Assembly (NCBI RefSeq): GCF_037975245.1
Contig: NC_092562.1
Span: 32,182,554-32,246,553, forward strand
DNA: 64,000 bases
Origin: Apostichopus japonicus
Taxonomy: Eukaryota; Echinodermata; Holothuroidea; Aspidochirotida; Stichopodidae
Reading direction: 5' to 3'
Part shown: positions 57,501 to 63,764 of the stretch, in pieces
How positions within the stretch are numbered: the first letter of the stretch is position 1
How the letters are laid out: each line of letters opens with the position of its first letter
Made by a program: the position numbers and the translations under genes
The notes under the pieces: model-generated
The model's input: the letters and a program-made list of their open reading frames with translations, nothing else
Told to the model about the DNA's origin: nothing
Databases searched by the model: none

Positions 57501-60500
57501 GAGAGGTAGAGATCATACTAATATTAGAAGGCTTTAGGTCATCTGAGAGGTAGAGATCATACTAATATTAGAATGTTTTAGGTCATCTGAGAGGTAGAGA
57601 TCATACTAATATTAGAAGGCTTTAGGTCATCTGAGAGGTGGAGATCATACTAATATTAGTAGGCTTTAGGTCATCTGAGAGGTAGAGATCATACTAATAT
57701 TAGTAGGCTTTAGGTCATCTGAGAGGTGGAGATCATTCTAATATTAGTAGGCTTTAGGTCATCTGAGAGGTGGAGATCATACTAATATTAGAAGGTTTTA
57801 GGTCATCTGAAAGGTAGAGATCATACTAATATTAGTAGGCTTGAGGTCATCTGAGAGGTAGAGATCATACTAATATTAGTAGGCTTTAGGTCATATGATA
57901 GGTGGAGATCATTCTAATATTAGTAGGCTTTCGGTCATCTGAGAGGTGGAGATCATACTAATATTAGTAGGTTTTAGGTCATCTGAGAGGTAGAGATCAT
58001 ACTAATATTAGTAAACTTGAGGTCATCTGAGAGGTGGAGATCATTCTAATATTAGTAGGCTTTAGGTCATCTGAGAGGTAGAGATCATACTAATATTAGT
58101 AGGCTTTAGGTCATATGATAGGTGGAGATCATTCTAATATTAGTAGGCTTTCGGTCATCTGAGAGGTGGAGATCATACTAATATTAGTAGGCTTTAGGTC
58201 ATCTGAGAGGTAGAGATCATACTAATATTAGTAAACTTGAGGTCATCTGAGAGGTGGAGATCATTCTAATATTAGTAGGCTTTATGTCATCTGAGAGGTA
58301 GAGATCATACTAATATTAGAATGTTTTAGGTCATCTGAGAGGTAGAGATCATACTAATATTAGAAGGCTTTAGGTCATCTGAGAGGTAGAGATCATACTA
58401 ATATTAGAATGTTTTAGGTCATCTGAGAGGTAGAGATCATACTAATATTAGAAGGCTTTAGGTCATCTGAGAGGTGGAGATCATACTAATATTAGTAGGC
58501 TTTAGGTCATCTGAGAGGTAGAGATCATACTAATATTAGTAGGCTTTAGGTCATCTGAGAGGTGGAGATCATTCTAATATTAGTAGGCTTTAGGTCATCT
58601 GAGAGGTGGAGATCATACTAATATTAGAAGGCTTTAGGTCATCTGAGAGGTAGAGATCATACTAATATTAGTAGGCTTTAGGTCATCTGAGAGGTGGAGA
58701 TCATACTAATATTAGTAGGCTTAAGGTCATCTGAGAGGTAGAGATCATACTAATATTAGAAGGCTTTAGGTCATCTGAGAGGTAGGGATCATACTAATAT
58801 TAGTAGGCTTTAGGTCATATGATAGGTGGAGATCATTCTAATATTAGTAGGCTTTAGGTCATCTGAGAGGTGGAGATCCTACTAATATTAGAAGGTTTTA
58901 GGTCATCTGAAAGGTAGAGATCATACTAACATTAGTAGGTTTTAGGTCATCTGAGAGGTGGAGATCATACTAATATTAGAATGTTTTAGGTAATCTGAGA
59001 GGTAGGGATCATACTAATATTAGAACGATTTAAGTCATCTGAGAGGTAGAGATCATACTAATATTAGAATGTTTTAGGTCATCTGAGAGGTAGAGATCAT
59101 ACTAATATTAGAAGGCTTTAGGTCATCTGAGAGGTGGAGATCATTCTAATATTAGTAGGCTTTAGGTCATCTGAGAGGCGGAGATCATACTTATATTAGA
59201 AGGCTTCAGGTCATCTGAAAGGTAGAGATCATACTAACATTAGTAGGTTTTAGGTCATCTGAGAGGTGGGGATCATACTTATATTAGTAGGCTTGAGGTC
59301 ATCTGAGAGGTGGAGATCATTCTAATATTAGTAGGCTTTAGGTCATCTGAGAGGTGGAGATCATTCTAATATTAGTAGGCTTTAGGTCATCTGAGAGGTG
59401 GAGATCATTCTAATATTAGTAGGCTTTAGGTCATCTGATAGGTGGAGATCATTCTAATATTAGTAGGCTTTCGGTCATCTGATAGGTGGAGATCATTCTA
59501 ATATTAGTAGGCTTCAGGTCATCTGAGAGGTGGAGATCATTCTAATATTAGTAGGCTTTTGGTCATCTGAGAGGTGGAGATCATACTAATATTAGAATGT
59601 TTTAGGTCATATGAGAGGTAGAGATCATACTAATATTAGAATGTTTTAGGTCATCTGAGAGGTAGAGATCATACTAATATTAGTAGGCTTTAGGTCATCT
59701 GAGAGGTGGAGATCATACTAATATTAGTAGGCGTTAGGTCATCTGAGAGGTAGAGATCATACTAATATTAGTAGGCTCTAGGTCATCTGAGAGGTGGAGA
59801 TCATTCTAATATTAGTAGGCTTTAGGTCATCTGAGAGGTGGAGATCCTACTAATATTAGAAGGTTTTAGGTCATCTGAAAGGTAGAGATCATACTAACAT
59901 TAGTAGGTTTTAGGTCATCTGAGAGGTGGAGATCATACTAATATTAGAATGTTTTAGGTAATCTGAGAGGTAGGGATCATACTAATATTAGAACGATTTA
60001 GGTCATCTGAGAGGTAGAGATCATACTAATATTAGAATGTTTTAGGTCATCTGAGAGGTAGAGATCATACTAATATTAGAAGGCTTTAGGTCATCTGAGA
60101 GGTGGAGATCATTCTAATATTAGTAGGCTTTAGGTCATCTGAGAGGCGGAGATCATACTTATATTAGAAGGCTTCAGGTCATCTGAAAGGTAGAGATCAT
60201 ACTAACATTAGTAGGTTTTAGGTCATCTGAGAGGTGGGGATCATACTTATATTAGTAGGCTTGAGGTCATCTGAGAGGTGGAGATCATTCTAATATTAGT
60301 AGGCTTTAGGTCATCTGAGAGGTGGAGATCATTCTAATATTAGTAGGCTTTAGGTCATCTGAGAGGTGGAGATCATTCTAATATTAGTAGGCTTTAGGTC
60401 ATCTGATAGGTGGAGATCATTCTAATATTAGTAGGCTTTCGGTCATCTGATAGGTGGAGATCATTCTAATATTAGTAGGCTTCAGGTCATCTGAGAGGTG

Positions 60501-62189
60501 GAGATCATTCTAATATTAGTAGGCTTTTGGTCATCTGAGAGGTGGAGATCATACTAATATTAGAATGTTTTAGGTCATATGAGAGGTAGAGATCATACTA
60601 ATATTAGTAGGCTTTAGGTCATCTGAAAGGTAGAGATCATACTAATATTAGTAGGCTTTAGGTCATCTGAGAGGTAGAGATCATACTAATATTAGTAGGC
60701 TTTAGGTCATCTGAAAGGTAGAGATCATACTAATATTAGTAGGCTTTAGGTCATCTGAGAGGTGGAGATCATACTAATATTAAAATGTTTTAGGTCATCT
60801 GAGAGGTAGAGATCATACTAATATTAGTAGGCTTTAGGTCATCTGAGAGGTAGAGATCATACTAATATTAGTAGGCTTTAGGTCATCTGAAAGGTAGAGA
60901 TCATTCTAATATTAGTAGGCGTTAGGTCATCTGAGAGGTGGAGATCATACTAATATTAGAATGTTTTAGGTCATCTGAGAGGTAGAGATCATACTAATAT
61001 TAGTAGGCTTTAGGTTATCTGAGAGGTGGAGATCAAACTAATATTAGTAGGCTTTAGGTCATCTAAAAGGTAGAGATCATACTAATATTAGTAGGCTTTA
61101 GGTCATCTGAGAGGTAGAGATCATACTAATATTAGTAGGCTTTAGGTCATCTGAGAGGTAAAGATCATACTAATATTAGAATGTTTTAGGTCATCTGAGA
61201 GGTAGAGATCATACTAATATTAGAATGATTTAGGGCATCTGAGAGCTAAAGATAGCACAAGAAATATTAGAATGTTTCAGTTTCTCAAAGCTACGGAAAA
61301 CATTTACAACATGATTGGGTTTTACTTCACCTCAGAGCTATAGGTAATTAACAACAAACTGAAAAACATTATACCAAATTTGTTAACAGGAGAGCATGGA
61401 TGATATAAAACCCATAAACCAAGCAGACTTAATGATTCCTAGTCTTCATAGCTAGTACAGTACATCAGAAAACAGTTGCAGATAACTTGATCATTGCAAA
61501 GGTACTACCCTTCTGACCTTGATGACACATAATAGTCATTAGTGGAAACCCTCTCAGCAACTTACAAGAGCAAATGTCTAATCCTGTGACAGTGACACAG
61601 CAAAAATCCATTCATCACAGGAATGTTGTTGAGTTTGAGAGCTTACTTAGGTTTTCAGACTTTGACCTCAGTTGACCTTTCAACTTCACAGAAAACAATA
61701 GGGTTTTTCCACTCAATAAGGTACATCCATGTGCTACATATGGAGATCATCCAACATCTACTTTGTGAGTTTAAGTGTTCACAAGGTTTCCAGAGTTTTG
61801 ACCTCTGTCCACCTCAAACGATCTTCCACTTCCACAGAAAAATATGAGTTTCTTCTAACTCAATATGGTGCATCCACAAACAGACTTCAGACCTCTCTTG
61901 ACCTCAAATAAACTTTGAACACAGCCGGAAACAATGGTGTGTCTGCTCTGTATGGTACACCGATATGGTATTATACACACATTAGCCATCACCACTACGT
62001 ATATTCCTTTGCCTCTGGCAAGGAATCAGATACAGAGTGAAAGATATTTAGTCACCTTCTCAATCACTTCTGCTGTTCCACTTGTGTCAGGATAATACAA
62101 AATATAGCCTTGTATCACTGGCTTGAGCCTATCCCAGATGAACCGTCCATTGGTTTGGTTGAGTAAGTTATTCACCCAGTCACATTGTG
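6380..62189 (-). CDS. ABCA1/4/7-type lipid transporter, internal part of gene (19 exons)
   Basis: This is the span of the gene from the first to the last exon visible here; the exons are listed separately. The joined exons (2928 nt, 975 codons, no stop, every junction in phase) follow human ABCA1 in order: extracellular domain 1, the TMD1 helices, NBD1 and the regulatory region. ABCA full transporters move phospholipids or retinoid-lipid adducts across membranes using ATP. NBD1 keeps Walker A (GHNGAGKT), Q-loop, LSGGM signature, Walker B (VILDEP) and the STHH switch, so the pump looks functional. Both ends are cut by the window: e1 starts with two bases of a split codon and e19 ends after one base of the next. 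Whether it is the orthologue of ABCA1, ABCA4 or ABCA7, or a pre-duplication ancestor, cannot be decided from this part, so no symbol is given. Residue numbers below count from the first full codon of e1. Confidence 0.95.
6790..8410. repeat. R4: 30-bp minisatellite, stop-free on both strands
   Basis: About 54 copies of a 30-bp unit (core ggttggtcactagacctgta), in the e18-e19 intron. Since the unit is ten codons without stops, it gives frames of 494 codons (minus) and 473 codons (plus). The stretch 7081-7380 recurs at 7681-7980, exactly 20 units apart, showing a block duplication. The last five units are 31 bp. Confidence 0.97.
8662..8845 (-). CDS. ABCA exon e18: end of regulatory domain and linker
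   Basis: Residues 872-932 plus one base. It starts [20 protein letters not shown], matching human IFLKVAEESGVD, then a linker with an [10 protein letters not shown] basic patch that could be a kinase target. Acceptor gcttttcacag/G, donor GATT/GTAAGT. The frame is fixed by the phase-0 end of e17. Confidence 0.93.
8990..9250. repeat. R5: ~50-55 bp repeat, about 5 copies
   Basis: Units carry ttggggtgttgactgaccaa and cttgaaatcctgtaaat. They are imperfect and lie in the e17-e18 intron. Confidence 0.85.
9290..9615. repeat. R6: ~99 bp repeat, 3.3 copies
   Basis: Copies start with ttgagcatgttttactttta near 9301, 9400, 9499 and 9597. Leu-rich open frames here come from the repeated ctgctgttgttattactttt tract and are not genes. 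Confidence 0.92.
9690..10400. repeat. R7: 36-bp minisatellite, ~20 copies
   Basis: Unit core is cctagaccaatataaaggca then tcaatacatccaga. On the gene's sense strand most units show CTAG/GTATGT or CTAG/GTATCT, a donor-like motif. Confidence 0.92.
10677..10894 (-). CDS. ABCA exon e17: regulatory domain after NBD1
   Basis: Residues 800-871. It includes [20 protein letters not shown], then [20 protein letters not shown], then [12 protein letters not shown]. Human ABCA1 has [33 protein letters not shown] and YGISETTLEE here, the alpha/beta regulatory domain that packs on NBD1. Acceptor ttttttggcag/A, donor GAAGAG/GTTTGT (not the strongest consensus). Phase fits e16 directly. Confidence 0.97.
10930..11235. 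repeat. R8: ~76-80 bp repeat, 4 copies
   Basis: Copies carry acaccatggcataaaggatt and gtagatagagggaggg. They lie just upstream of e17 in the e16-e17 intron. Confidence 0.9.
11236..11829. other. intron, no gene seen
   Basis: Non-repetitive AT-rich sequence with a C run of about 15 near 11762-11776. No exon-like segment was found. Confidence 0.6.
11830..13440. repeat. R9: ~19-21 bp minisatellite, ~80 copies
   Basis: Degenerate units of gttacattacctaggttat, with variants gctcatgtt and gttcttgtt. The cctagg palindrome recurs throughout. It fills most of the e16-e17 intron. Confidence 0.95.
13708..13762 (-). CDS. ABCA exon e16: short acidic linker
   Basis: Residues 781-798 plus one base: [18 protein letters not shown]. 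It is only 55 bp and is called from its splice sites (gtttgttgcag/C and GAAG/GTAAAA) and its exact phase fit between e15 and e17. No clear homology can be read, as this region is variable in the family. Human ABCA1 has a much longer Ser-rich linker here, so the linker in this protein is short unless a cassette exon was missed. Confidence 0.8.
13870..14390. repeat. R10: ~27-bp pyrimidine-rich minisatellite
   Basis: About 19 units of ctcacatccaaactaggctc plus actccc, C/T-rich on the plus strand and G/A-rich on the transcribed sense strand. It lies in the e15-e16 intron next to the e15 donor. Confidence 0.93.
14411..14595 (-). CDS. ABCA exon e15: NBD1 H-loop and end
   Basis: Residues 720-780. 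It has [20 protein letters not shown] with the switch His727, then [20 protein letters not shown] and ends [16 protein letters not shown]. Human has [18 protein letters not shown] and CCVGSSLFLKNQLGTGYY. Acceptor ttaattacag/G, donor AGAG/GTGAGT, ending in phase 0. Confidence 0.99.
14620..14770. repeat. R11: ~42-bp repeat, 4 copies
   Basis: Copies of cagttggctgccaccatgca, then ggtttactgatattacatca. They lie just upstream of the e15 acceptor. Confidence 0.92.
14925..15805. repeat. R12: 32-bp minisatellite, ~27 copies
   Basis: Unit is aggcctaggccttacctgct then ctcacatgttgc. On the sense strand many units read GAGCAG/GTAAGGCC, a near-consensus donor. It lies in the e14-e15 intron. Confidence 0.96.
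15880..16150. repeat. R13: ~95-120 bp repeat, ~3 copies
   Basis: Copies share tgtctgagtactttctatac and gctatgaatgtggtcagcta. They lie in the e14-e15 intron beside R12. Confidence 0.85.
16482..16619 (-). CDS. ABCA exon e14: NBD1 signature and Walker B
   Basis: Residues 674-718. It completes the ABC signature ([10 protein letters not shown]), then [20 protein letters not shown] with Walker B Asp695, catalytic Glu696 and D-loop Asp702, and ends NKYRQG. The human exon reads almost the same ([17 protein letters not shown]). Acceptor ctttttttcag/G, donor CAAG/GTTAGT, a slightly weak donor. Confidence 0.99.
16640..17520. repeat. R14: ~48-bp minisatellite, ~18 copies
   Basis: Unit core is ataccaattatctatataaa then gaactaatagcaatagaata. 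It starts about 20 bases upstream of the e14 acceptor. It decays toward 17500. Confidence 0.95.
17540..19715. repeat. R15: ~39-bp minisatellite, ~52 copies
   Basis: Unit core is catcagccatccatcaaact then ctacttcaacatcacatata; from about 19300 a related ~43-bp form with aactgcatcacacatacatc takes over. Long plus-strand frames (421 codons at 18016-19281) arise only from the repeat. Confidence 0.96.
19772..19911 (-). CDS. ABCA exon e13: NBD1 helical subdomain
   Basis: Residues 627-672 plus one base. It reads [20 protein letters not shown] and ends ELPSALSG, the start of the LSGGM signature; human has [20 protein letters not shown]. The acceptor is taken as cttgcatgacag/T because only this keeps phase with e12 and gives LFDNLTVAEH. 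Donor TCAG/GTCAGA. Confidence 0.97.
20050..20525. repeat. R16: ~17-19 bp degenerate minisatellite
   Basis: About 26 imperfect copies of taaacacccatatcat with changing middle bases. It lies in the e12-e13 intron. Confidence 0.88.
20526..20871. other. intron, no feature seen
   Basis: Plain sequence between R16 and the e12 donor. I see nothing beyond the donor itself. Confidence 0.6.
20872..21003 (-). CDS. ABCA exon e12: NBD1 with Q-loop
   Basis: Residues 583-625. It reads [20 protein letters not shown], then [16 protein letters not shown], matching human [20 protein letters not shown] and [10 protein letters not shown]. Gln619 is the Q-loop residue that joins ATP binding to the membrane domain. 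Acceptor ctcctttcag/G, donor GATAA/GTAAGT. The intron upstream holds the 39-bp array, the split 85-bp array and the nested transposons. Confidence 0.99.
21020..22350. repeat. R17: 39-bp minisatellite with donor- and acceptor-like motifs
   Basis: Units of 39 bp (agctgctaatgtaagcatac, agtacttacagctcactga) are mixed with a 27-bp short form. On the sense strand a full unit carries GAGCTGTAAGTACTG, donor-like, and gcttacattagcag, acceptor-like. A 471-codon minus frame is repeat only and enters e12 out of frame. Confidence 0.96.
22351..22840. other. intron, no gene seen
   Basis: Mostly unique DNA. A short partial duplication (atcaaagcttcgaccacttg against atcaaagctttgaccacctg) lies at 22737-22822. 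Confidence 0.55.
22840..24655. repeat. R18 left part: ~85-92 bp minisatellite
   Basis: About 21 copies with aaagactcatacttcatata and cagacatcatgagacattta. The array is cut at 24655 by a transposon and resumes at 27438 with the same unit. Confidence 0.96.
24656..27437. mobile_element. 2.8-kb DNA transposon with terminal inverted repeats
   Basis: The left end is GGCAGATTTCACAGT and the right end is its complement (ACTGTGAAATCTGCC). Similarity goes on inward through GGGTCCAA and TTTTCAAAT, about 45 bp imperfectly. It interrupts R18. No transposase frame is visible, so it is probably non-autonomous. The target duplication is unclear because the target is an ATATAT tract. gtccgtccaag recurs near 26826, 26867 and 27056. 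The 25200-25700 part has many CG dinucleotides (acgttcg/cgaacgt), unlike the flanks. Confidence 0.85.
25819..26473. mobile_element. 655-bp hAT-type non-autonomous element
   Basis: Terminal inverted repeats are TAGTGTTTGCACGGG at the left and the complement of TAGTGTTTACATGGG at the right, flanked by the perfect 8-bp target duplication TTCTTTAG (25811-25818 and 26474-26481). The TAGTG start and 8-bp duplication are hAT hallmarks. Inside are three tandem copies of about 120 bp starting cattgacttagtgtggtgtt, a T-rich tract, and acccggttcc motifs in both orientations. No transposase is encoded. Confidence 0.92.
27438..27890. repeat. R18 right part
   Basis: About five further copies of the 85-92 bp unit, followed by an ATATATT tract right at the e11 donor. 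Confidence 0.95.
27912..28128 (-). CDS. ABCA exon e11: NBD1 start with Walker A
   Basis: Residues 511-581 with split codons at both ends. It contains the NBD1 entry ([20 protein letters not shown], aromatic A-loop Tyr547), then [20 protein letters not shown], then the Walker A motif GHNGAGKT at 572-579 with the ATP-binding Lys578. The human equivalent is [20 protein letters not shown] with the same Walker A. Acceptor atcctttcag/A, donor CAAT/GTAAGT. This is the ATPase half-site that powers lipid transport. Confidence 0.99.
28265..30285. repeat. R19: 58-bp minisatellite, ~35 copies
   Basis: Unit is catttgaggtcccagcataa, agtcatattactaccagagt, caacccaagtatgaatta. Two main variants alternate (tttgaggtccc...gtcat and tatgaggtcct...gccat). 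It begins about 15-20 bases past the e10 donor. Confidence 0.97.
30300..30422 (-). CDS. ABCA exon e10: linker between TMD1 and NBD1
   Basis: Residues 470-509. It starts [19 protein letters not shown], matching human QYGIPRPWYFPCTKSYWFG, and continues into a polar linker rich in Asn and Gln that ends EFNPHDG. Acceptor ttttatttcag/G, donor GATG/GTAAGA. The 58-bp array begins about 15-20 bases past the donor. Confidence 0.97.
30594..32271. mobile_element. 1.68-kb hAT-type non-autonomous element
   Basis: The ends are TAGGGTTGGGCGATAT and its complement ATATCGCCCAACCCTA, flanked by a perfect 8-bp target duplication GTGTTTAC (30586-30593 and 32272-32279). Both sub-terminal regions carry TATCG/CGATAA motifs in opposite orientation, so the ends can fold back. 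The longest frames are under 100 codons and do not look like transposase, so it must be moved in trans. It lies in the e9-e10 intron. Confidence 0.95.
32330..33216. repeat. R20: ~70-bp minisatellite built on the e9 donor
   Basis: About twelve units. Each contains, on the minus strand, TACATTGAAGCTGTCCACCC followed by A(A/G)GTGAGTGT, that is, the last 24 bases of e9 and its donor. The array overlaps the exon end (33193-33216). Units next to the exon are the most similar to it; distant ones have CTATCCACCCAAGTGAGT. Confidence 0.96.
33193..33400 (-). CDS. ABCA exon e9: last TMD1 segment
   Basis: Residues 400-468 plus one base. It starts [19 protein letters not shown] and ends [12 protein letters not shown]; human has SLLSPVAFGFGCEYFALFE and VMTWYIEAVFPG. 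It covers the re-entrant region and the last TMD1 helix (about residues 441-461). NTS at 430 and NMT at 439 are possible glycosylation sites. Acceptor tttcttctag/T, donor CCAG/GTGAGT. Its last 24 bases and the donor recur about twelve times in the tandem array that starts at the exon end. Confidence 0.98.
33401..34088. other. intron, no gene seen
   Basis: Unique sequence between the e9 acceptor and R21. A 60-codon plus-strand frame (33397-33579) overlaps the acceptor and shows no known protein. Confidence 0.6.
34089..34120. repeat. perfect 15-bp inverted repeat, 2-base spacer
   Basis: Left arm ATTGTGTTTATAATT, spacer GT, right arm its exact complement. It sits right at the edge of the inverted array R21. 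Confidence 0.95.
34125..37110. repeat. R21: 47-bp minisatellite, ~63 copies, inverted relative to R22
   Basis: The plus strand reads tgatgttgtgtggatgatga, gtgagtacttcaatgatctg, tttgtat. This is the complement of R22, so the e6-derived unit is antisense to the gene here. The segment 35149-35351 is identical, base for base by my reading, to the complement of 40159-40361, including the last 8 bases of e6. Confidence 0.97.
37175..37396 (-). CDS. ABCA exon e8: TMD1 helices
   Basis: Residues 326-399 (74 codons, phase 0/0). It starts [13 protein letters not shown], continues through two long hydrophobic segments and the hallmark [17 protein letters not shown] (human [17 protein letters not shown]), and ends RTTKIAV. 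Acceptor tttatccttag/T, donor GTG/GTAAGT. Together with e7 it lies between two inverted copies of the same minisatellite. Skipping e7+e8 removes 445 nt and shifts the frame. Confidence 0.98.
37687..37909 (-). CDS. ABCA exon e7: TMD1 helices
   Basis: Residues 252-325. It encodes a hydrophobic segment ([20 protein letters not shown]), then the cytosolic loop [17 protein letters not shown], then a second helix ending LLVIIFK. Human ABCA1 has [20 protein letters not shown] and EKEARLKETMRIMGLDN here, so this is among the best conserved parts. The charged loop is the coupling element that contacts NBD1 in ABCA structures. Acceptor tttgttacag/T, donor AAG/GTAATG. Confidence 0.98.
37910..38264. other. 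intron next to e7, no gene seen
   Basis: Unique AT-rich DNA that grades into R22. Nothing beyond the e7 acceptor was seen. Confidence 0.6.
38265..40361. repeat. R22: 47-bp minisatellite, ~44 copies, built on the e6 donor
   Basis: On the minus strand each unit reads GATGATGAGTGAGTACTTCA, ATGATCTGTTTGTATTGATG, TTGTGTG. The exon-proximal copy is the e6 end itself (TGTAGATGATAAGTGAGTAC). Blocks are duplicated: about 38640-39170 resembles 39300-39830. Confidence 0.97.
40354..40521 (-). CDS. ABCA exon e6: end of extracellular domain 1
   Basis: Residues 196-250 with split codons on both sides. It starts [14 protein letters not shown] and ends [10 protein letters not shown]; human ABCA1 has YWDPGPRAD and [10 protein letters not shown], the block just before TM2. 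The aromatic Trp, the [13 protein letters not shown] helix and the YPCYVDD cysteine are kept. Acceptor tgtatgacag/A, donor GATAA/GTGAGT. The last exonic bases and the donor are the founder sequence of the 47-bp minisatellite next to it (38265-40361) and of its inverted partner (34125-37110). Confidence 0.97.
40670..46672. repeat. R23: 58-bp minisatellite, ~104 copies
   Basis: Unit is aattcatgaaccattctatc, taatattcaatgacagtgtg, aggtcaccataactcatt. It fills the e5-e6 intron. Rare variants repeat at fixed distances (agcgtgaggtcatc 232 bp apart = 4 units; gtaactcattaatgcatg at 44241 and 45576 = about 23 units), showing block duplications. Confidence 0.98.
46750..46861 (-). CDS. ABCA exon e5: extracellular domain 1
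   Basis: Residues 159-194, with split codons at both ends. Key text is [20 protein letters not shown], close to human [21 protein letters not shown], a well conserved block of the ABCA1/4/7 clade. Acceptor tgccatacag/C, donor ATAG/GTAAGT. NLT at residue 160 is a possible glycosylation site. The 58-bp array starts about 75 bases past the donor. Confidence 0.96.
46862..47623. other. intron between e4 and e5, no gene seen
   Basis: Non-repetitive. A 61-codon minus frame at 47254-47439 has several cysteines but lacks a match I know and would not fit the splicing phase. Confidence 0.6.
47624..47717 (-). CDS. ABCA exon e4: extracellular domain 1
   Basis: Residues 127-157 plus one base. It starts [16 protein letters not shown] and ends AENNTFWA, matching human CVNLNKLEPIATEVW and ERKFWAG. 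Acceptor ccatttacag/T, donor GCAG/GTAAGT. NNT at residue 152 is a possible glycosylation site. The intron before it is the largest repeat-filled intron in the window, about 8.7 kb with the 71-bp and AT-rich arrays. Confidence 0.93.
47955..55845. repeat. R24: 71-bp minisatellite, ~111 copies
   Basis: Unit is gacttgaatggtcaaaacag, agctaagaacaaaaggaaga, aatcaacaactgatcacagt, tggaagtaaga. Copies are very uniform, with a few private changes in blocks (gactcgaatgg in four neighbouring units near 53700-53930). On the sense strand each unit has tttcttccttttgttcttag, an acceptor-like tract. It is the largest array in the window. Confidence 0.98.
55850..56275. repeat. R25: ~59-bp AT-rich repeat, ~7 copies
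   Basis: Built from tattactattgtattagta and tagtattagctattac. It directly adjoins R24 in the e3-e4 intron. Confidence 0.93.
56399..56524 (-). CDS. ABCA exon e3: extracellular domain 1
   Basis: Residues 85-126 (42 codons, phase 0/0), acidic and helical in appearance ([20 protein letters not shown], then [14 protein letters not shown]). Acceptor ccaaatttcag/G, donor AAG/GTGAGG. It corresponds to the ABCA1 region just before the CVNLNKLEP segment. Similarity is weak, but the phase and the next exon support it. Another open frame crosses this exon on the plus strand and is a shadow. Confidence 0.88.
56788..56907 (-). CDS. ABCA exon e2: extracellular domain 1
   Basis: Residues 45-84 (40 codons, phase 0 at both ends). 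It reads [20 protein letters not shown] and then ends GSCQD. The sequence is poorly conserved, as this part of ABCA extracellular domain 1 usually is. It is called from its open frame, strong splice sites (ttttttctcag/G and GAT/GTAAGT) and its exact phase fit between e1 and e3. NQS at residue 75 is a possible glycosylation site and Cys82 a candidate for a disulfide. Confidence 0.88.
57175..61250. repeat. R26: 44-bp minisatellite, ~92 copies
   Basis: Unit is ggtcatctgagaggtagaga, tcatactaatattagtaggc, ttta. It fills the e1-e2 intron. A block of about 22 units near 58870-59580 recurs 967 bp later. On the sense strand each unit has CTACTAAT and then tctctacctctcag, like a branch point plus acceptor. 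Confidence 0.98.
61251..62055. repeat. mostly unique intron with ~3 decayed ~115-bp copies
   Basis: Between 61650 and 61960 about three diverged copies share tttgacctc, cttcacagaaaa and caatagggttt-like segments. Two short plus frames (61623-61911) cross them and are not recognisable genes. Confidence 0.5.
62056..62189 (-). CDS. ABCA exon e1: extracellular domain 1
   Basis: Residues 1-44, preceded by two bases of a split codon. The exon reads [20 protein letters not shown] and then [15 protein letters not shown], which matches the human ABCA1 stretch [20 protein letters not shown]. Acceptor is cctaatag/C, donor is AAG/GTGACT, and the exon ends in phase 0. NQT at residue 10 is a possible N-glycosylation site. 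Cys2 aligns with a cysteine in the same place in ABCA1. Confidence 0.93.
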
Positions 62190-62264
62190 CTATTAGGAAA
62201 GGAAGGAAGCATGTTAAACGAGTAATGTAAATAAATCACTAAATAATACATTGCACTTTGCTCA

Positions 62265-62690
62265 AAAGATCATGCAATGATTCAAGCACTTGCCATGTAT
62301 TTAGTAAGACCCCATTAAATACATCACTATCTCATGAAACACCTCACCTCCCATCAAATTTCACATTGTTCGACTTCATTGCCCCCTACTCACCATATCA
62401 GAATTAAAAATGTAAGTATGTCACTTATAGATCTGTTGCACAATACATTAGAGATCATGCAATGATTCAAGCACTTGCCATGTATTTAGTAAGACCCCAT
62501 TAAATACCTCACTATCTCATGAAACACCTGACCTCCCATCAAATTTCACATTGTTCAACTTCATTGCCCCCTACTCACCATATCAGAATTAAGAATGTAA
62601 GTATGTGACTTATTCATCTGTTGCACAATACATTAGAGATCATGCAATGATTCAAACACTTGCCATGTATTTAGTAAGACCCCATTAACA
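62265..62690. repeat. R27: ~187-bp repeat, ~2.4 copies
   Basis: Copies begin gatcatgcaatgattcaagc and share ccatgtatttagtaagaccc. They lie upstream of e1. Confidence 0.92.
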
Positions 62691-62734
62691 TTGGTTGTCT
62701 GCTTATTGTGTTAAAAACACTTTTAATGAAGTGA

Positions 62735-63745
62735 AGGTACATGAAACAGACCATTCACAGTGTAATAATACATAATGTTATTGCTCTAATGATCAGTAAA
62801 AACCACACACTCCTCCCCTGGAATAGACCATTCACAGTGTAATAATACATAATATTATTGCTCTAAAGACTAGTAAAACCACACACTCCTCCGCTGGAAT
62901 AGACCATTCACACTGTAATAATACATGTTATTGCTCTAAAGACTAGTAAAACCACACACTCCTCCACTGGAATAGACCATTCACAGTGTAATAATACATA
63001 ATGTTATTGCTCTAAAGACTATTAAAACCACACACTCTTCCACTGGAATAGACCATTCACAGTGTAATAATATATAATATTATTGCTCTAAAGACTAGTA
63101 AAACCACACACTCCTCCACTGGAATAGACCATTCACACTGTAATAATACATGTTATTGCTCTAAAGACTAGTAAAACCACACACTCCTCCACTGGAATAG
63201 ACCATTCACAGTGTAATAATACATAATATTATTGCTCTAAAGACTAGTTCAACCACACACTCTTCCACTGGAATAGACCATTCACAGTGTAATAATACAT
63301 AATGTTATTGCTCTAAAGACTAGTAAAACCACACACTCCTCCACTGGAATAGACCATTCACACTGTAATAATACATGTTATTGCTCTAAAGACTAGTAAA
63401 ACCACACACTCCTCCACTGGAATAGACCATTCACAGTGTAATAATACATAATGTTATTGCTCTAAAGACTAGTAAAACCACACACTCCTCCACTGGAATA
63501 GACCATTCACAGTGTAATAATACATAATGTTATTGCTCTAAAGACTATTAAAACCACACACTCCTCCACTGGAATAGACCATTCACACTGTAATAATACA
63601 TAATGTTATTGCTCTAAAGACTAGTAAAACCACACACTCCTCCACTGGAATAGACAATTCCCAGTGTAATAATACATAATGTTATTGCTCTAAAGACTAG
63701 TAAAACCACACACTCCTCCACTGGAATAGACAATTCCCAGTGTAA
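62735..63745. repeat. R28: ~76-81 bp minisatellite, ~13 copies
   Basis: Unit carries gaccattcacagtgtaataa, tacataatgttattgctcta and aagactagtaaaaccacaca. It lies in the intron upstream of e1. Confidence 0.95.
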
Positions 63746-63764
63746 TTACACTTTTGTTGAGGTT

